NCBI GenBank assembly: GCA_012861695.1 | Contig: JAAOOA010000002.1 | Location: forward strand, 31,640,873-31,704,872 | Source of the DNA: Trematomus loennbergii | Taxonomy: Eukaryota > Chordata > Actinopteri > Perciformes > Nototheniidae | Length of the DNA stretch: 64,000 nucleotides | Reading direction: 5' to 3' | Shown: positions 42,285 to 54,842 of the stretch, piece after piece | Numbering within the stretch: position 1 is the first letter of the stretch | How the letters are laid out: every line of letters begins with the position of its first letter | Notes under the pieces: generated by a model | The model's input: the letters and a program-made list of their open reading frames with translations, nothing else | Told to the model about the DNA's origin: nothing | The model's database searches: none | Made by a program: the position numbers and the translations under genes

Positions 42285-44174
42285 ATGGACCCAGCAGTTT
42301 TTTCATTTAGCCAAGAGCTTTATGAGCTTAAATACAATCTGGAATGCATTTTTAATGACTGGAGGAGGGCCTCATCCAGAGAGGCCAAAGAGGCTGCCCT
42401 TAACGAGGCACGCAGGGAGGTTGACAGCAAGCCCTGGCTTAGGAGCTTGTTGCCTGAGAAGCTAAGACTTTTTACTAGCAGCCCTGAGTGCCAGCCTCAA
42501 GCCTCAAACCCCTTCTCGGGATCCCGCCTTGCCTTAGGAGGTCCACGGAGCCTCCAAAAGGTCTCTAGGAGACGCAAGGCCAGGATTCCAGCCGTGACCC
42601 CAGCAGCCATGGTTCCAGCCCCAGTTCTGGCCCCAGCAGCCATGGTTCCGGCTCCAAAACCGGCCCACACAGCCATGGTTCCGGCTCCAGAACCGGCCCA
42701 TACAGCCATGATTCCAGCCCCAGTTCCGGTCCCAGCAGCCATGGTCCCGACTCCAGTTTCGGCTCCAGTACTGGCTCCCCGGCCGACGCCAGCCCCCCGT
42801 GTTTTGTCAGTGGTTCGGCCTACTCCAGCCCCTCGTGTCCTGTCGGTGGTCCGGCCGACTCCAGCACCTCGTCTCCTGTTGGCTCTCCGGCCGACGCCAG
42901 CCCCCCGTATCCTGTTGGCTCTACGGCCGACGCCTACCCCATGTCCTGTCCCGTTGGAGGTCCCGCCGACTACTCTCCTGCCGGGGGTCTTGCCAACTCC
43001 ATGTCCTGTCCCATTGGGGGTCCCGCCGACTACTCTTCTGCCGGGGGTCTTGCCAATCCTATGTCCTGTTCCGTTGGGGGTCCCGCCGACTACTCTCCTG
43101 CCGGGGGTCTTGCCAACTCCATGTCCTGTCCCATTGGGGGTCCCGCCGACTACTCTTCTGCCGGGGGTCCTGCCAGCCCTGTGTCCTGTGTCGTTGGGGG
43201 TCCTGCCGACACCTGTTCCGCTGTGGGTCCTGCCGGCCCCATGTCCTGTCCTGTTGGGGGTCCCGCCGACACCTGCTCCGCCGGATTTCCTGCCAACACC
43301 AGGTCCTGTCCTGTTGGGGGTTCCGCCGACACCTGCTCCGCCGGGTTTCCTGCCTACACCATATCCTGTCCTGTTGGGGGTCCCGCCGACACCTGTCCCG
43401 CCGGGGGTCCTGCCAACTCTGTGTCCTGTTCCGCTGGGGGTCCAGTCGACACCAGCCCTTGCTCCATCCGGGGTCCCATTGACACCAGCCCATGTCATGT
43501 TCAGGATCCCGTCTACGCCTGTCCCGTCGGCTCCGGTTCCTGTCCGGCCGATACTGGGTCTTGCCCGGCCTCCGGAGTTGTCCCGTCGGCGCCTTCCTGC
43601 CCGGCCTCCGGAGCTGTCCCGTCGGCGTCTTCCTGCTCGTCCTCCGGGGTTGTCCCGTCGCCGCCTTCTTGTTCGCCCTCGAGCCCGGCCCCCTGATTTC
43701 CCCAGCCGCGGTCTTCGCCCTCGAGCCCGGCCCCCTGAGTTCCCCAGCCGCGGTCTTCGCCCTCGGGCTCGGCCCCCTGACTCTTCCAGCCGCTGCCTTC
43801 GCCCTCGAGCCCGGCCCCCTGAGTGCCGGGGCCTTCGCCCTCGAGCTCGGCCCCCTGATTTCCCCAGCCGTGGCCTTCGCCCTCGAGCCCGGCCTCCTGA
43901 CGCTTTCAGCCGCTGCCTTTGCTCTCATGCCCGGCCCCCTGAGTTCGCCCGCTGTGGTCTTCGCCCTTTTTTTAACTCTGCCTTGCCCCCGGGCCGTCCG
44001 CCCGAGACCCCCTCCTTGATCTCTGCCTTGCCCCCGGGCCGTCCGCCCGAGACCCCTTCCGGGTCCTCCGCTGTGCCCCTTGGCTGTCAGCCCAAACCCG
44101 TCCTCCAGACCCCCTCCACCCACCCTGCTGGAATTTTTTGGGACGTCTGGGATCCGTCCCTTGAGGGGGGGTAA
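42285..44174 (+). CDS. Gag-like N-terminus fused to proline-rich tandem repeats, 629 aa
   Basis: The ATG is 17 nt after the 5' LTR and the stop directly abuts the 3' LTR, so the ORF fills the whole internal region. Residues 1-75 (MDPAVFSFSQELYELKYNLE through LLPEKLRLFTSS) look like the gag N-terminus of fish Ty3-like elements. Residues 110-240 are Ala/Pro/Val repeats (VPAPVLAPAAM). Residues 220-400 are 20-residue units of the GVPPTTLLPGVLPTPCPVPL type, coded by exact 60-bp repeats. The C-terminal third is Arg/Pro-rich (RPRARPPDFPSRGL). There is no zinc knuckle. It is probably a structural protein packaged with an element RNA; the role is inferred. Confidence 0.62.
   Translation: MDPAVFSFSQELYELKYNLECIFNDWRRASSREAKEAALNEARREVDSKPWLRSLLPEKLRLFTSSPECQPQASNPFSGSRLALGGPRSLQKVSRRRKARIPAVTPAAMVPAPVLAPAAMVPAPKPAHTAMVPAPEPAHTAMIPAPVPVPAAMVPTPVSAPVLAPRPTPAPRVLSVVRPTPAPRVLSVVRPTPAPRLLLALRPTPAPRILLALRPTPTPCPVPLEVPPTTLLPGVLPTPCPVPLGVPPTTLLPGVLPILCPVPLGVPPTTLLPGVLPTPCPVPLGVPPTTLLPGVLPALCPVSLGVLPTPVPLWVLPAPCPVLLGVPPTPAPPDFLPTPGPVLLGVPPTPAPPGFLPTPYPVLLGVPPTPVPPGVLPTLCPVPLGVQSTPALAPSGVPLTPAHVMFRIPSTPVPSAPVPVRPILGLARPPELSRRRLPARPPELSRRRLPARPPGLSRRRLLVRPRARPPDFPSRGLRPRARPPEFPSRGLRPRARPPDSSSRCLRPRARPPECRGLRPRARPPDFPSRGLRPRARPPDAFSRCLCSHARPPEFARCGLRPFFNSALPPGRPPETPSLISALPPGRPPETPSGSSAVPLGCQPKPVLQTPSTHPAGIFWDVWDPSLEGG
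42941..43480 (+). repeat. 60-bp tandem repeat inside LTR-element ORF, about 9 copies
   Basis: TCCCGCCGAC recurs at exact 60-bp steps (42961, 43021, 43081, 43141 and on). Because 60 is a multiple of three, several other frames are also open across it; these are by-products. Confidence 0.9.
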
Positions 44175-44664
44175 TGTCACGATCTGTCTGTGTTGTGTTT
44201 TGTCTTGTCGTTTTCTGTCTCTGGTTTCCTGTTTGTTTTGAAATGTTTTCCTCCTTGTGTCTTGTCTGATCCTACTCCGTGTGTTTTCCTTCCCGTCGTT
44301 AGTTTCCCTGGTGTGTCTGATTGTGCCTCATTGTGTTCACCTGTTGCCCTTGTGTTTCTGCCTACCCTGTCCAGCTGTGTCTTGTCCTGTGTTTACCCTT
44401 CTGTGTATTTAGTCTTGTCTTCCCCTGTGCTCCATGTCTGTTCGTCATTTCATGTCCCTGCTACCTGTCGTCTCCTGCTTGTCCATGTCTCCTGCCTGTT
44501 CCCGTCTGTAAGTTTGTTCCTGTCTGTCGTGTTCCCCGGTTTTGTTTCTGTTTATTAGTTTCTTGTTTTTTATGCCTTCAGCTTTTGATAATAAAGCCAC
44601 TTTTTGTTAACAACCTTTTTGTATTTTTGAACTGCACTTGGGTCCTATTTCCCCAAACCTGACA
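44175..44664 (+). repeat. 3' LTR
   Basis: 490 bp, differing from the 5' LTR by only a few substitutions and short indels, so a recent insertion. Confidence 0.88.
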
Positions 44665-45733
44665 CTCAGAGCTTCAGAATAATGAAATCTGTATTTTTTT
44701 GTAATCTTTTTTTCCTTCTAATTTGCGATTATTTTCTAAATAACACACTGTTATTTACTCAACAATAACACACAATTATCCTTGTTTTTATTTGTTTAAT
44801 TCTATAATCTTGGGCTTTTTAGCCGAAAATAAAGTCACCGGAAACAGACGTAGGCCTATAAGGGACATTTCAAGCATCATTGCGATACACACGACAACCA
44901 CAACCCACTGAACTGATTACCCAAGATCCTCAGCTTGAAGCTCGATGATTGGATGTTGTATTTAATGCACGTTAGAATATGGTGTTAATGCGATATGATA
45001 TCCGAAAAACATTTCAGAGTTTAGGATGGCCGAAGACACTACACTACCCATAATCCTCAGCTATCGTTTGGGACTCCAGTCCCGTTGCTTGACTAACCCC
45101 GTCATTAATCTTCAAGCTCTGGGATTGGATGTTGGAGTGGCAGTGCACCAAGGTTACGCCGAGCATCAAACAGCTCTTTGAAATCGAACAAAACCACGGC
45201 AGACTAACCAAAACTGGACTCGAACGCCCCCGCAGAACTACACATGCTGGCTATTGTGTTTCGCACATGGGTTTCGCAACATGTTCTATGGCACGTCTCT
45301 GCTGGGAATTGTAGTTTTAAAAGACGTTTTCGTTTTTCCCACAATTAGAAGTTGACAGTATTAAACTGTGTACACCCCTGGAGGTTTAGGCGATAGGAAA
45401 CACATTGGTGTGTACAAATTTAAAACATGTAATTAATGAATGGGTGAAAATCGCTTGTATCTATAACAGGGTTCCTGCAGGTTTCGCCAACTCAAATTTA
45501 AGACTTTTTAAGACCTTTTTAAGACCACTTCGAATAGAATTTAAGACCTATTTCACGGCAAGAAAGTATGAAGGAAAATTGCTATGAAAGAAGAAATACG
45601 TCCCATAATTACTTACAAATCAAATGTATTCATGTTCAACATAAGAACAATGACTGAACATAACAGCATAACAGTACAGAACTGTGTTAGCCAAAAGGTG
45701 TGTATGTGTCTCTGTGTGTGCTTGTGTGTGTGT

Positions 45734-46198
45734 TAGGGCTGTGCAATTAATCGTATTTTAATCGCAATTACGATTTTGGCCTGCCACAATTACAAAAACA
45801 ACATAATCGAAAAAAACTATTATTTTGCTTTGCTAGGTTGTGACAGTGCACTACAACATATTTGATCTAATTAATTTTAGTCTCATTTATTTTTATTTAT
45901 CATATTTATATGTTTAGTAGCTTGTGGAAGTGCGCTCCAAAATATTTGTTGATCTTGTTTATTGGTATTTATTATTTTGATATTATTTATTTAAATATAT
46001 CATTTATTTAATTTATTTTGTATTGGTTTTTCAGTTGAATTATACGTTCAGGGTAATCAACAGTTAAAAAGATACTGTTCAAATTATTATTTGTTTTAAA
46101 GTTCAATAAATGGATGTTTTTAAAGTCAATGAATAATCGTGATATCAATTATTGACAAAAATAATCGTGATTATGATTTTTGCCATAATCGAGCAGCC

Positions 46199-46201
<3 letters not shown>
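45734..46201. mobile_element. 468-bp hAT-like MITE inside a GT microsatellite
   Basis: The ends TAGGGCTGTGCAATTAATCG and its complement TCGAGCAGCCCTA are present. GTGTGTGT lies on both sides, compatible with an 8-bp duplication in a GT repeat. Confidence 0.68.
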
Positions 46202-46512
<311 letters not shown>

Positions 46513-49303
46513 TAACAAGAGCTATATTCAGAGCTCTGCTGCCTTGGCTACAATCTTTCATCGTTGCTGTTGTATGATTGGTGTTTAACTACGGTATTTA
46601 GCGTATACACTACAGCACCTCCGCTTTTAGGGTTGACGTAGACCCAAACGTCGCCCGGAGGTCCAACGGTGTTGTTGCGGGAGCTGCTGCACTAGCTAAC
46701 GCTGCACTAGCTAACGCTACACTAGCCAAACAAACGCTAATTTATTTTGCAAAAGGTGCAGCGGGCTTCAAACACGTTCCCTCCACTGGTTTCAACCAAG
46801 CACTAAATTCGATGTTTTCCAACCAAATATGGTTGAACTTACACTTCCCCATATTTATTTGTAAGTAGATTCGAAGAGACATGAGTATCTGACTGCCGCT
46901 AGCTGAAGCTTGGTTGCTAGGTTACTAGCTGGGTGTTCTCCGTTAAGGGGCCGGGGGAAACAAAGTTAGTGATTACTGGTTCCATGTTGATTTATTTCAA
47001 TACAAATTGTTGGGGGGAACTGAAAGGCTATTACCGTTACTTTGCAGCCCGGACATTTCCCCCAAAACACATTTTAGACGCGATCGCAACACAGAAGTAC
47101 CTTTCAAATCCCATCATTTTTAAGACCTTCTAAATCATATTTAAGACCTTTCTTATTTTTTTGGTCATATTTAAGACCTTTTTAAGGCCTTAAATTCAGA
47201 TTATCAAATTTAAGACTTTTTAAGACTTTTTAAGACCCCGCGGGAACCCTGTATAATGGGCAGCATTAATATACCCACATGACAGCTCATTGTTACTTTG
47301 TAATTCTACTCCACTACAATTCAGAGGTTAGCCTGGTATTTTTACTCCACTACATTTATTTTAGTTACTTTGCAGATTCTGATTAATGATGTGAAATATA
47401 AACAACCCTTAAAGCAGACTTTAGTTACACCTGAACTATGTTGAAGTTATGCAATGAATGAAAAACTTGGGTCACAGCTTCCTCAACAGTGCATTACAAG
47501 ACATCTATCAATATGTGTGTATACCTCCACCATTAAACTGTCAAATTCCGCACATTTCTTGTACTATCTACATACATAAGAATATGATTAATGTGTATAA
47601 TATCAGTTAAAATAAGTGCTTCAACATAGGCAGGAAAGCAATATATTAGACGTTAAGTACTTTGTCAGGCTTAATATTTATGTGTTGATACCCCAAAAGC
47701 TTTTTTCTTATTTAAAAGAAGACCTTAACCTAAAGTATTCTTTAATGTGTTAAAGGTTAATTAGTTTGTCTGTTTTGCACATCCTCATATTAATATCTTT
47801 GTACATCCGGCACTAAACTGCTTTATTGTAGAGATCACTTACAGTATATTCTTGATTTTTTATATTCTATATTTCAATCATTGACCTTCTACTTTCCCCC
47901 TATTTTGTATGTACTCTTAATGTTTTTTTCATCAAATAACATTATTCAACAAAAATAATTAAATAACGTGCTTTAACCACTAGGCGGTGCACACAAGGTA
48001 CACACAGTATACTAATAATAACTTTGTATTATTAGTGTAGGACACTTATGTATGTATAACATCTGAAGATGTGTAGTTTTATTCATGTTTTCACATAATT
48101 TTACAGGATATTGCTATAATATTTCACATGTTTTACTTCTAATATCTGATTTGTAAAACATCACAGACAGAAAGGTATATCCGTCATTTAATGGTAAGCT
48201 ATTGGAATTGTGATTCCATAGATGTGTCTACCATCACCCAAATCCCTTGACTATTCTCTCAACTCAGTATTTACATTCTTATATTCAAAGAAAATCAGTA
48301 AAAACTCTTTAAAAACTACAAGTTTTATATCAGCTGTGCACCGTTATGGTGTAAATATAACCTATCTACCAATTGGATCAAATATAAGTCAGCCGAATTA
48401 ATGTTGATACTGCAAGGAGACGTATTGTGTGAAAAGAAATGGAAGATGTTTAATTGCTGATATATTTATGATGCACGTCACATATTCAGTTTCCGTGGCT
48501 GTTCTTCCTGTTTGTCTAGAAGTCTTCTCATCAAGGCTCTATAAATAAAGAACTAAGGCAGATGTGCAATATTTAATGCAGCCGAACCGTGTATTACAAT
48601 GCCGTTATGTGATGACTTCCAAAGAGAAAAGCAAGCACACTCGGAATAAAGCATTATTTTCCTTTTTTAAATGTTTTTCGGATTTCATATCGCATTAACA
48701 CCATATCCCAACGCGCATTGCGGCTAAACAATCACGATGATGCTCGAAATGTCCCTTATAGGCCTACGTCTGTTTCCGGTGACTTTATTTTGAAATTCAG
48801 TTCCAGAGGAACGGCTAAAAAGCCCGAGATTATAGAATTAAACGAATAAATTGAAACAAGGATAATTGTGTGTTATTGTTGAGTAAATAACAGTGTGTTA
48901 TTCAGAAAAGAATAACTAATTAGATGGAAAAAAAGATTTCAAAAATACAGATTTCATTATTCTGAGGCTCTGAGCACCATTTCTTTTACTCACAGACGGC
49001 AAAAAAAGTCCGACATTATACGATTTAAAATAAAAACAATAATCGTGGCTTGATATTGAGTAAGAACCGGTAAGAACATGTTTTTATGAACCACACAGCT
49101 CCCGGTCTACCAAGACCCGACAGACAAAACGTGGCGTATCATATGCACGCAAAATCGGACTTCTGCGTATCTATTGCACGCATTTCCAATGTGTAAAGTC
49201 GTGTCATTTGTACGCAGACTGAAGAAAGTGGGTTGGAGACATCATACCCTTTGAGATGATATGAAAATGTAGCATGTTAAACTATTGCTTTGGGGCTCCT
49301 CAC

Positions 49304-49524
49304 CTGTGTGCCACCCTCCACCCAGGTGAGGTTCCTGTTGATAAGGAACTCCTGGCCCACCGGCAGTGATGAATCGTATTGCCCCACAGTCACCAACTCA
49401 ATGCGGCCACTCTCATTTCTTTGCCAGTTTACCAGCTCATATGTGGCCACAGGATCCCCGTTAGCATCAAATGACACATCATAACCATTTTGGGAAAAAT
49501 TACTTTTTTCAACTGATTAAGAAC
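49304..49524 (-). pseudogene. OlfC B exon 4 with 1-bp deletion
   Basis: 221 bp instead of 222. One base is missing in the AAAAATTACTTTTTT stretch near 49500 against A (TTCAC) and C (TTAAC), so the frame is lost after LKK. Confidence 0.85.
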
Positions 49525-49644
49525 CTAGGGATGAAGTAAAGGAAGATAGTGAAGGGGATAAAATAAATAATTTAAAAGTAAAATGAGCATTCATTTGATA
49601 ACATAGACGTGCAGCTTAAAAAGAACATCATTATTTTTACTGAC

Positions 49645-49850
49645 CTCTTTGGTCTCTAGCTTAGTGAACTTATCACACTGTGTAGTAGAATCATTTTTCT
49701 GACACACTGTGTTATGAATGGCATGCGCTATTGCATAGACAGCCTTGTACACCATATTAGTGATTCGAAGTTGAGATGTGTCAGTGTATGAGCTCTGGAG
49801 CGTCTTTATATCTTCAGTTCCATCACACACACTCCTGTCCGTGGCTTCAC
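49645..49850 (-). CDS. OlfC B exon 3b
   Basis: 206 bp, open. [20 protein letters not shown] through [11 protein letters not shown]. Splice sites as in A. Confidence 0.85.
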
Positions 49851-50787
49851 CTAAAAACACAGAGACAGAGGGAGGTGTTTTTAGCCATGACGATTACATT
49901 CATTCATTCTTATGTGTGTATTGTGTTATTTAACCTGCCAAGCAAGCATTGCAGGATTTACATCACATTTCAAATCACCGTTTTGCGGACATGTCTATCT
50001 GTTTTTTACGTTATTAGTTTATTTTAGCAGCTCATATTTACACAAATCAGTCATCAGACAAATACTTATTGTATAAGGCAAAATATGTATTCCTTTTATT
50101 TAATACTGCCTTGCCCTGTTACAGTATAATGATGCATGATGGACACTAGAACCAGCAGTACCGGATCATCAGAGACCCTTATCACACTAGAAATACACTT
50201 TCTGCCCTCTGCTGTCTGGTAGACGGTAACACACTAACAGGCCTACACAGCTTGATTCAACACGCAAAAAACTGCTGAACTCTTGAAGTCAGGACTTTGA
50301 TACTGTCCCTCTACATTTAAATACTTGTACTTTAACTCACCTAGATTATGTATGTACATATACCGTGTATATATTACTTCTCATAAAGCATATATTTACT
50401 ACATTCCTTTTTAAAGTTAATCTTCTTTATTTTACAATGACTGTAACCTGTCAACAAATATATTCCACAATTTATATATATATATTTTTTACATATATTT
50501 TAACTCTGCACTATATGTTTTTGATAAACATATTCTAGAGCGTGATATTTTTTTTCAGCTTTTACAGTTGAGGCCTAAATTATTAGCCCCCCAGGAGTTA
50601 TGGAACATTTTCCTAAAATTCTTCCCAATGTTTCCAGCATTGATAAAACTTGATATAATCAAACATTCACCAGTGCTATTTAGTAGCTTTAGGTACATTT
50701 TGGAAAATAAAATACGTTTTTAGGCTTGCTTTATATCAAATTAGTGAAAAATGGGTTTGTCAAAAATATTAGCCTCCAGGCCATTAA

Positions 50788-51934
50788 CCTGTTAAGCCTG
50801 AGCCTGTTTTTCAGGTCTCAGGCTCGAAAATGACATTCCCAGAACAAATGACCATATCTTCCCTTCTAAAAGGGTTAAATTAATAATCTTTTTTCTCAAA
50901 GTAATGATAAACCTGTGAGTTGGATGTAGAAAAGTCAGAATCAATATAGATGTTTTTTATTTTAAAGAAAATTCAGATTTTACATAGTAAAAAACTGTAA
51001 ATTATAGTGTCCGTCCAAAAATTATGTTTTACTTATAGTGAAAACCACCCTTGGATGATGGGTTAGTAGACTAAAAGCTTTAGGAATCCAAAGTACAACA
51101 TATAATAAGTACCCTGTATCAAGATTGATGCAAAACAAGTGACATTTGACCTTTTTAGAGAGATTTAGCAAAAAGAAACCACTTCTGGGGTCATTTGGGT
51201 GGATTTTCCATATCTCTGGCCCCCCTTGCTCGATTTTGATGGTTGACACCTCTTTCTGACCGTTAGAGCCAATAGAATCGAAGGGGGAGTCCCCCACACA
51301 CACACGTTGTGAAGAGAAAAGGTGAAGGCTTCGCGCATGTAATTTTCCATCAGAGTGGACCTATCTCTAGCTCTGACATCTGGAAACGGAAAAGCAGTTT
51401 TAATGCTTATGGATTATCAGAAATCATTTCAAAGGGACACAGACACATTAGATTAACCTATGGATTAACTTCAGCAGCGTTTTTATCGTTTTAATGCCAT
51501 TGAAGACCACTTTGGAGAGACTACAGAGCCAAGGTAAAAATGTTAGCATTTTTAGCTACCTAGCGTCACCTGTTTTGATGTCCGTTTTTGCTTATAATGT
51601 CGCAAATACGTATAATTCAATGGTAATGTCGGTGTCAATCGATTCTGTGTCACCTCACGATGTGAAACGATGTGTTGGATGTGGTGAAAGATAAATAATA
51701 AGGTTTTGTGAGTGATTTTCGGTGCAGTAAGGTGTTAGCATTTTTCGCTCGTTGCTAATTCAGAGGCTCAGTGTTTGCATTGTGGGTTTTCTTTTGAAAA
51801 AAAAAAAAAATTATCAGTTAGATGAGTTAGATGAGGGCATGTTCATTTTTATTAAATGAACATGCCCTCAGACACTGTTTCCTGCAAGATGATGCGGCAG
51901 TGCCCCGGTACCGGGGTCTCTCGGGCTTAACAGG
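50788..51934. mobile_element. piggyBac-like MITE, 1.15 kb, TTAA-flanked
   Basis: The ends CCTGTTAAGCCTGAG and complement CTCGGGCTTAACAGG have TTAA exactly on both sides. It has no transposase. A perfect short hairpin GAGGGCATGTTCATTT with its complement lies at 51835-51871. Confidence 0.75.
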
Positions 51935-52887
51935 TTAATAGTCAATAGTGTACCGTTTCTGAGCCAGAACTGACAACAACCTCTTAGAGTAGTACTTTAC
52001 TAGGTTGGCACAGGTCTTTTGAGGGATTATGGCCCATTCTTCCATCGCAAATTGTTCTAGCTGGTCCAAATTGCGTGGTTTCCGAGCATGGACATTTACT
52101 TTGAGCACCCGCCACAGATTCTCAATAGGATTAAGATCTGGGCTATGTGCGCCAGCACCTTGGTTTTGGTGTCCTTTAGGAACTGTTGGACCAATTTTGA
52201 TGTGTGCTTTGGGTCATTGTCTTGTTGGAAGACCCAGTGACGACCTAAGCGAAGGGTTGTCAACATCATTTTAATTGTTCATGATGCCTTGCACACGAAC
52301 AAGGCTCCCTGTGCCTGAGGCTGCAAAACAGCCCCACAGCATGATGTGTTCTTAGGGTTGAAGGCCTCTCCCTTTCTTCGCCAAACATAAGCAACATCCA
52401 TGTGCCCAAACAGTTCCAGTTTAGTCTCATCAGACCAAAGCACAGACTTACAAAACTCATCTTTACCTTTCAAATGTTCACGGGCAAACCTCAGTCTGGA
52501 TCTGATGTAGCACTCTTTGAGTAAAGGGGTTCTTCTGGGACGATGGCCCTGAAGCCCACCACGATGAAGAGCCCTCACAACTGTGTTCCTTGAAACATCA
52601 ACTCCAGAAGAGGCCAGGTCAGCAACAATCATCTTGGCAGATGTCCGGGGATTCTTGCTGACATCTCTGACTATTTTCCTCTCCAGAGTTCTTGAAATCT
52701 TGCACTTTCGACCACGCCTAGGTTTGTTTCTTACAAAATGTGTCTCCTTGTACTTCGCAATGATACAACTTACAGCAGTTCTAGACATTGTGAAGCGCTT
52801 TGAAATAGCAGTATGGCCTTCTCCCTTATTATGAGCCTCCACTATCTTCTTTCTGAGCTCAAGACTGATTTCCTTTGTTTTTGGCAT
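51935..52887 (-). pseudogene. Tc1-like transposase, frameshifted
   Basis: It begins MPKTKEISLELRKKIVEAHN. The helix-turn-helix region (HTAISKRFTMSRTAVSCIIA, RGRKCKISRTLERKIV) is followed by DDE motifs: first Asp in LWSDETKLELFG, second in [12 protein letters not shown], and Glu in [12 protein letters not shown] frameshift and loss of about 20 residues near 52270-52340 break it after QPQAQGALFV. The C-terminus [10 protein letters not shown] ends in a TAA stop that is part of the TTAA target of the piggyBac-like element. Confidence 0.85.
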
Positions 52888-53637
52888 GGTGAGTAGGAGT
52901 AGTAGTATAGTCCCTCTCAATAAGGTATTCAAGTGCCTGTTTCTTGGAGTCCTTTTATGCTGATTGAATGCTCAGGTGTGGCTTGAAAGCTGATTGGTTG
53001 ATTAGGTGTGGTTTGAAAGCAAAAATTCACATTGGGGCTACTATTTTTGACCAACCAATTTTTCACTATATTTGATATAAAGCAAGCCTAAAAACTTATT
53101 TTATTTTCCAAAATGTACCAAAAGCTACTAAATAGCACTGGTGAATGTTTGATTATATCAAGTTTTATCAATGCTGGAAACATTGGGAAGAATTTCAGGA
53201 AAATGTTCCATAACTCCTGGGGGGCTAATCATTTAGGCCTCAACTGTATTTTATGACCATTTTTGAAGGGAGACTTTCCCTAAATTGTTGTGCATTGAGG
53301 AATAAATAGCTTTCATCTAAACAAATAAACAGTCTGTAATCAATGCATAATAGCCTAGTAGAATAATGTACATGTATGTTATTTACAATATTAGACAGCA
53401 TTGTTAATAAACATGACCTGAACATCACATTGTGAGATCATTCACCGAGATGCACCTTATGTCCGCCTCATGTATTTCATTAAAATATTAGATTTTTTCA
53501 GTCAAAATCTGGGGTTTGGTCTTTAACAGGCTGATCAATTCAGGGAGCTTCACTTAGACAGAAAATAAAAAAAACTAACACAATCAAGACACTACCGTGA
53601 GTATCATGTATGTTTAAAATTGGCACAACTTTCTCAC

Positions 53638-53932
53638 TTTTTACCAGCCTGCAGTTGAATGCTTCCTCCCAGAACATGGTAAGCAATGGGGAGTCAGCCA
53701 CTTTAGACGGAGAGAGATCCAGCAAGAAGTCCCTCAGACCTGGGATGACAGATTTTTCAATGCCAAATCCGATGGCTCCAGCAAGGAAGCTGAACCTCAG
53801 CATGTCTCGGTCGGTTACCCAGGCCTCACTACCTATCCACTGGCGAGGTGGGGAAGGCTTGCGTGACAGCTCCTCCAGCAAAATCTTCATATCTCCAGGG
53901 AAATAAATGCCACAACAACCTTAGCCGTTGAC
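53638..53932 (-). pseudogene. OlfC B exon 3a, frameshifted near its start
   Basis: It encodes WIGSEAWVTDRDMLRFSFLA through FWEEAFNCRLVKS. One base is lost near 53895 against A (ATTTCCCTGGAG for ACTTCCATTGAAG), so it is out of frame with exon 2b. Confidence 0.8.
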
Positions 53933-54176
53933 CTGGAGGGACGTTCAATGACATATACAAACAATAGTTATAATATAAGACTAATATTGTCTTTTATAAC
54001 AATATTATCATAAGTATGAAGAAAAACAAAACATGAGAGATGAGAAACAGATATATTGGCACATTTCCTGTTGTAATAAAAACATGTTCCATCACTTAAA
54101 GAACTTGTTTTGGTTTTTCTGTGCAGAAGGTCAGTGTCAGCACAGGAACTAAAAGGAGAATCAGTGATATAGAAAC

Positions 54177-54466
54177 CTGCGGATAACGTCAGCTACTCTC
54201 TGGATCCGGCTACGTGGGTGGGTCCGAGAGAAAGACTCGGAGTATTCCACACAGATCCCCTCTTTACGTGCTGCATGCAGGAAAGATGCCATGCCATTGT
54301 TGCCATAGTCAGAATCCGACCGGACAGCACCTATCCAAGTCCAGCCAAAGTGTTTTACCAGCTTGGCCAGCGCGTCAGCCTGGAATTGATCACTCGGGAT
54401 TGTTCTGAAGAAACTCGGGTACTGCTGCTTATCAGACAGGCATGCACACGTGGCAAAGTGGCTCAC
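54177..54466 (-). CDS. OlfC B exon 2b
   Basis: 290 bp, open. [20 protein letters not shown] through [10 protein letters not shown]. His replaces Tyr of copy A at residue 3. Confidence 0.87.
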
Positions 54467-54552
54467 CTAAAGAAAACAACAGTTATTTAACGGGACAGAG
54501 GCAAAACAAGTAATGGACTCAAACACAGTTTGCAATAATTCTTAATATTTAC

Positions 54553-54842
54553 TTGAGGTATGTTGAAGGGCCCGATGATGCGCGACATACTGATGGAGAC
54601 GTGGACAGACGCACCAACAACGGCCATCACCATACCAGACTTTGAGCATTTGTCGCCGGTGTTAAACACCGGGTCTAGTCCCCCTGAAAGCTGAAATGCA
54701 ACATGCACCGCCACGGACACCGAGTCACATGAGTCATAGATCTCATAACCAAGCTTGATCCCCGGAAGCAGCTCCGTGCTGTTGTTAATCTGCTCGATGG
54801 CGAAGACCATTGCACGTGAGAAGCGCAGTCCACGGGGTGATG
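54553..54842 (-). pseudogene. OlfC B exon 2, 2-bp deletion at start
   Basis: The first codons differ (CACGGGGTGATGC against CACGGGAGTTGATGC in A), breaking the join to exon 1. From MVFAIEQINNSTELLPGIKL to MSRIIGPFNIPQ the frame is open, and it gives the sequence lost in A. Confidence 0.82.

Larger units (their letters stand above)
41776..44664 (+). mobile_element. Compact non-autonomous LTR retrotransposon (Ty3-like), one ORF
   Basis: The two LTRs (41776-42268 and 44175-44664, TGTCACG...CCTGACA) are nearly identical. The 5-bp target duplication CTCAG lies at 41771-41775 and 44665-44669, and the empty site GGGCTCAGAGCTTCAG is present in C at 62347. A polypurine tract GAGGGGGGG sits just before the 3' LTR. 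The internal region is only 1.9 kb and has no protease, RT or integrase. The element would have to borrow enzymes from a full-length relative. Confidence 0.88.
50575..53246. mobile_element. Tc1-like transposon with nested piggyBac-like element, OlfC B intron 3
   Basis: The termini start CAGTTGAGGCCTAAAT and are complementary (53207-53246), with TA on both sides (50573-50574, 53247-53248). The TIRs are at least 200 bp with few differences. The transposase is on the minus strand (51935-52887). Confidence 0.88.

Noticed and set aside
42497..43696. Extra long frames (333 aa minus, 227 and 251 aa plus) overlapping the LTR-element ORF
   Set aside because: The repeat is 60 bp, so any frame without a stop in one unit stays open; only the LTR-to-LTR frame has gag-like sequence.
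51022..51694. Small ORFs within the piggyBac-like MITE
   Set aside because: No piggyBac transposase motifs, and no similarity among frames; probably chance.
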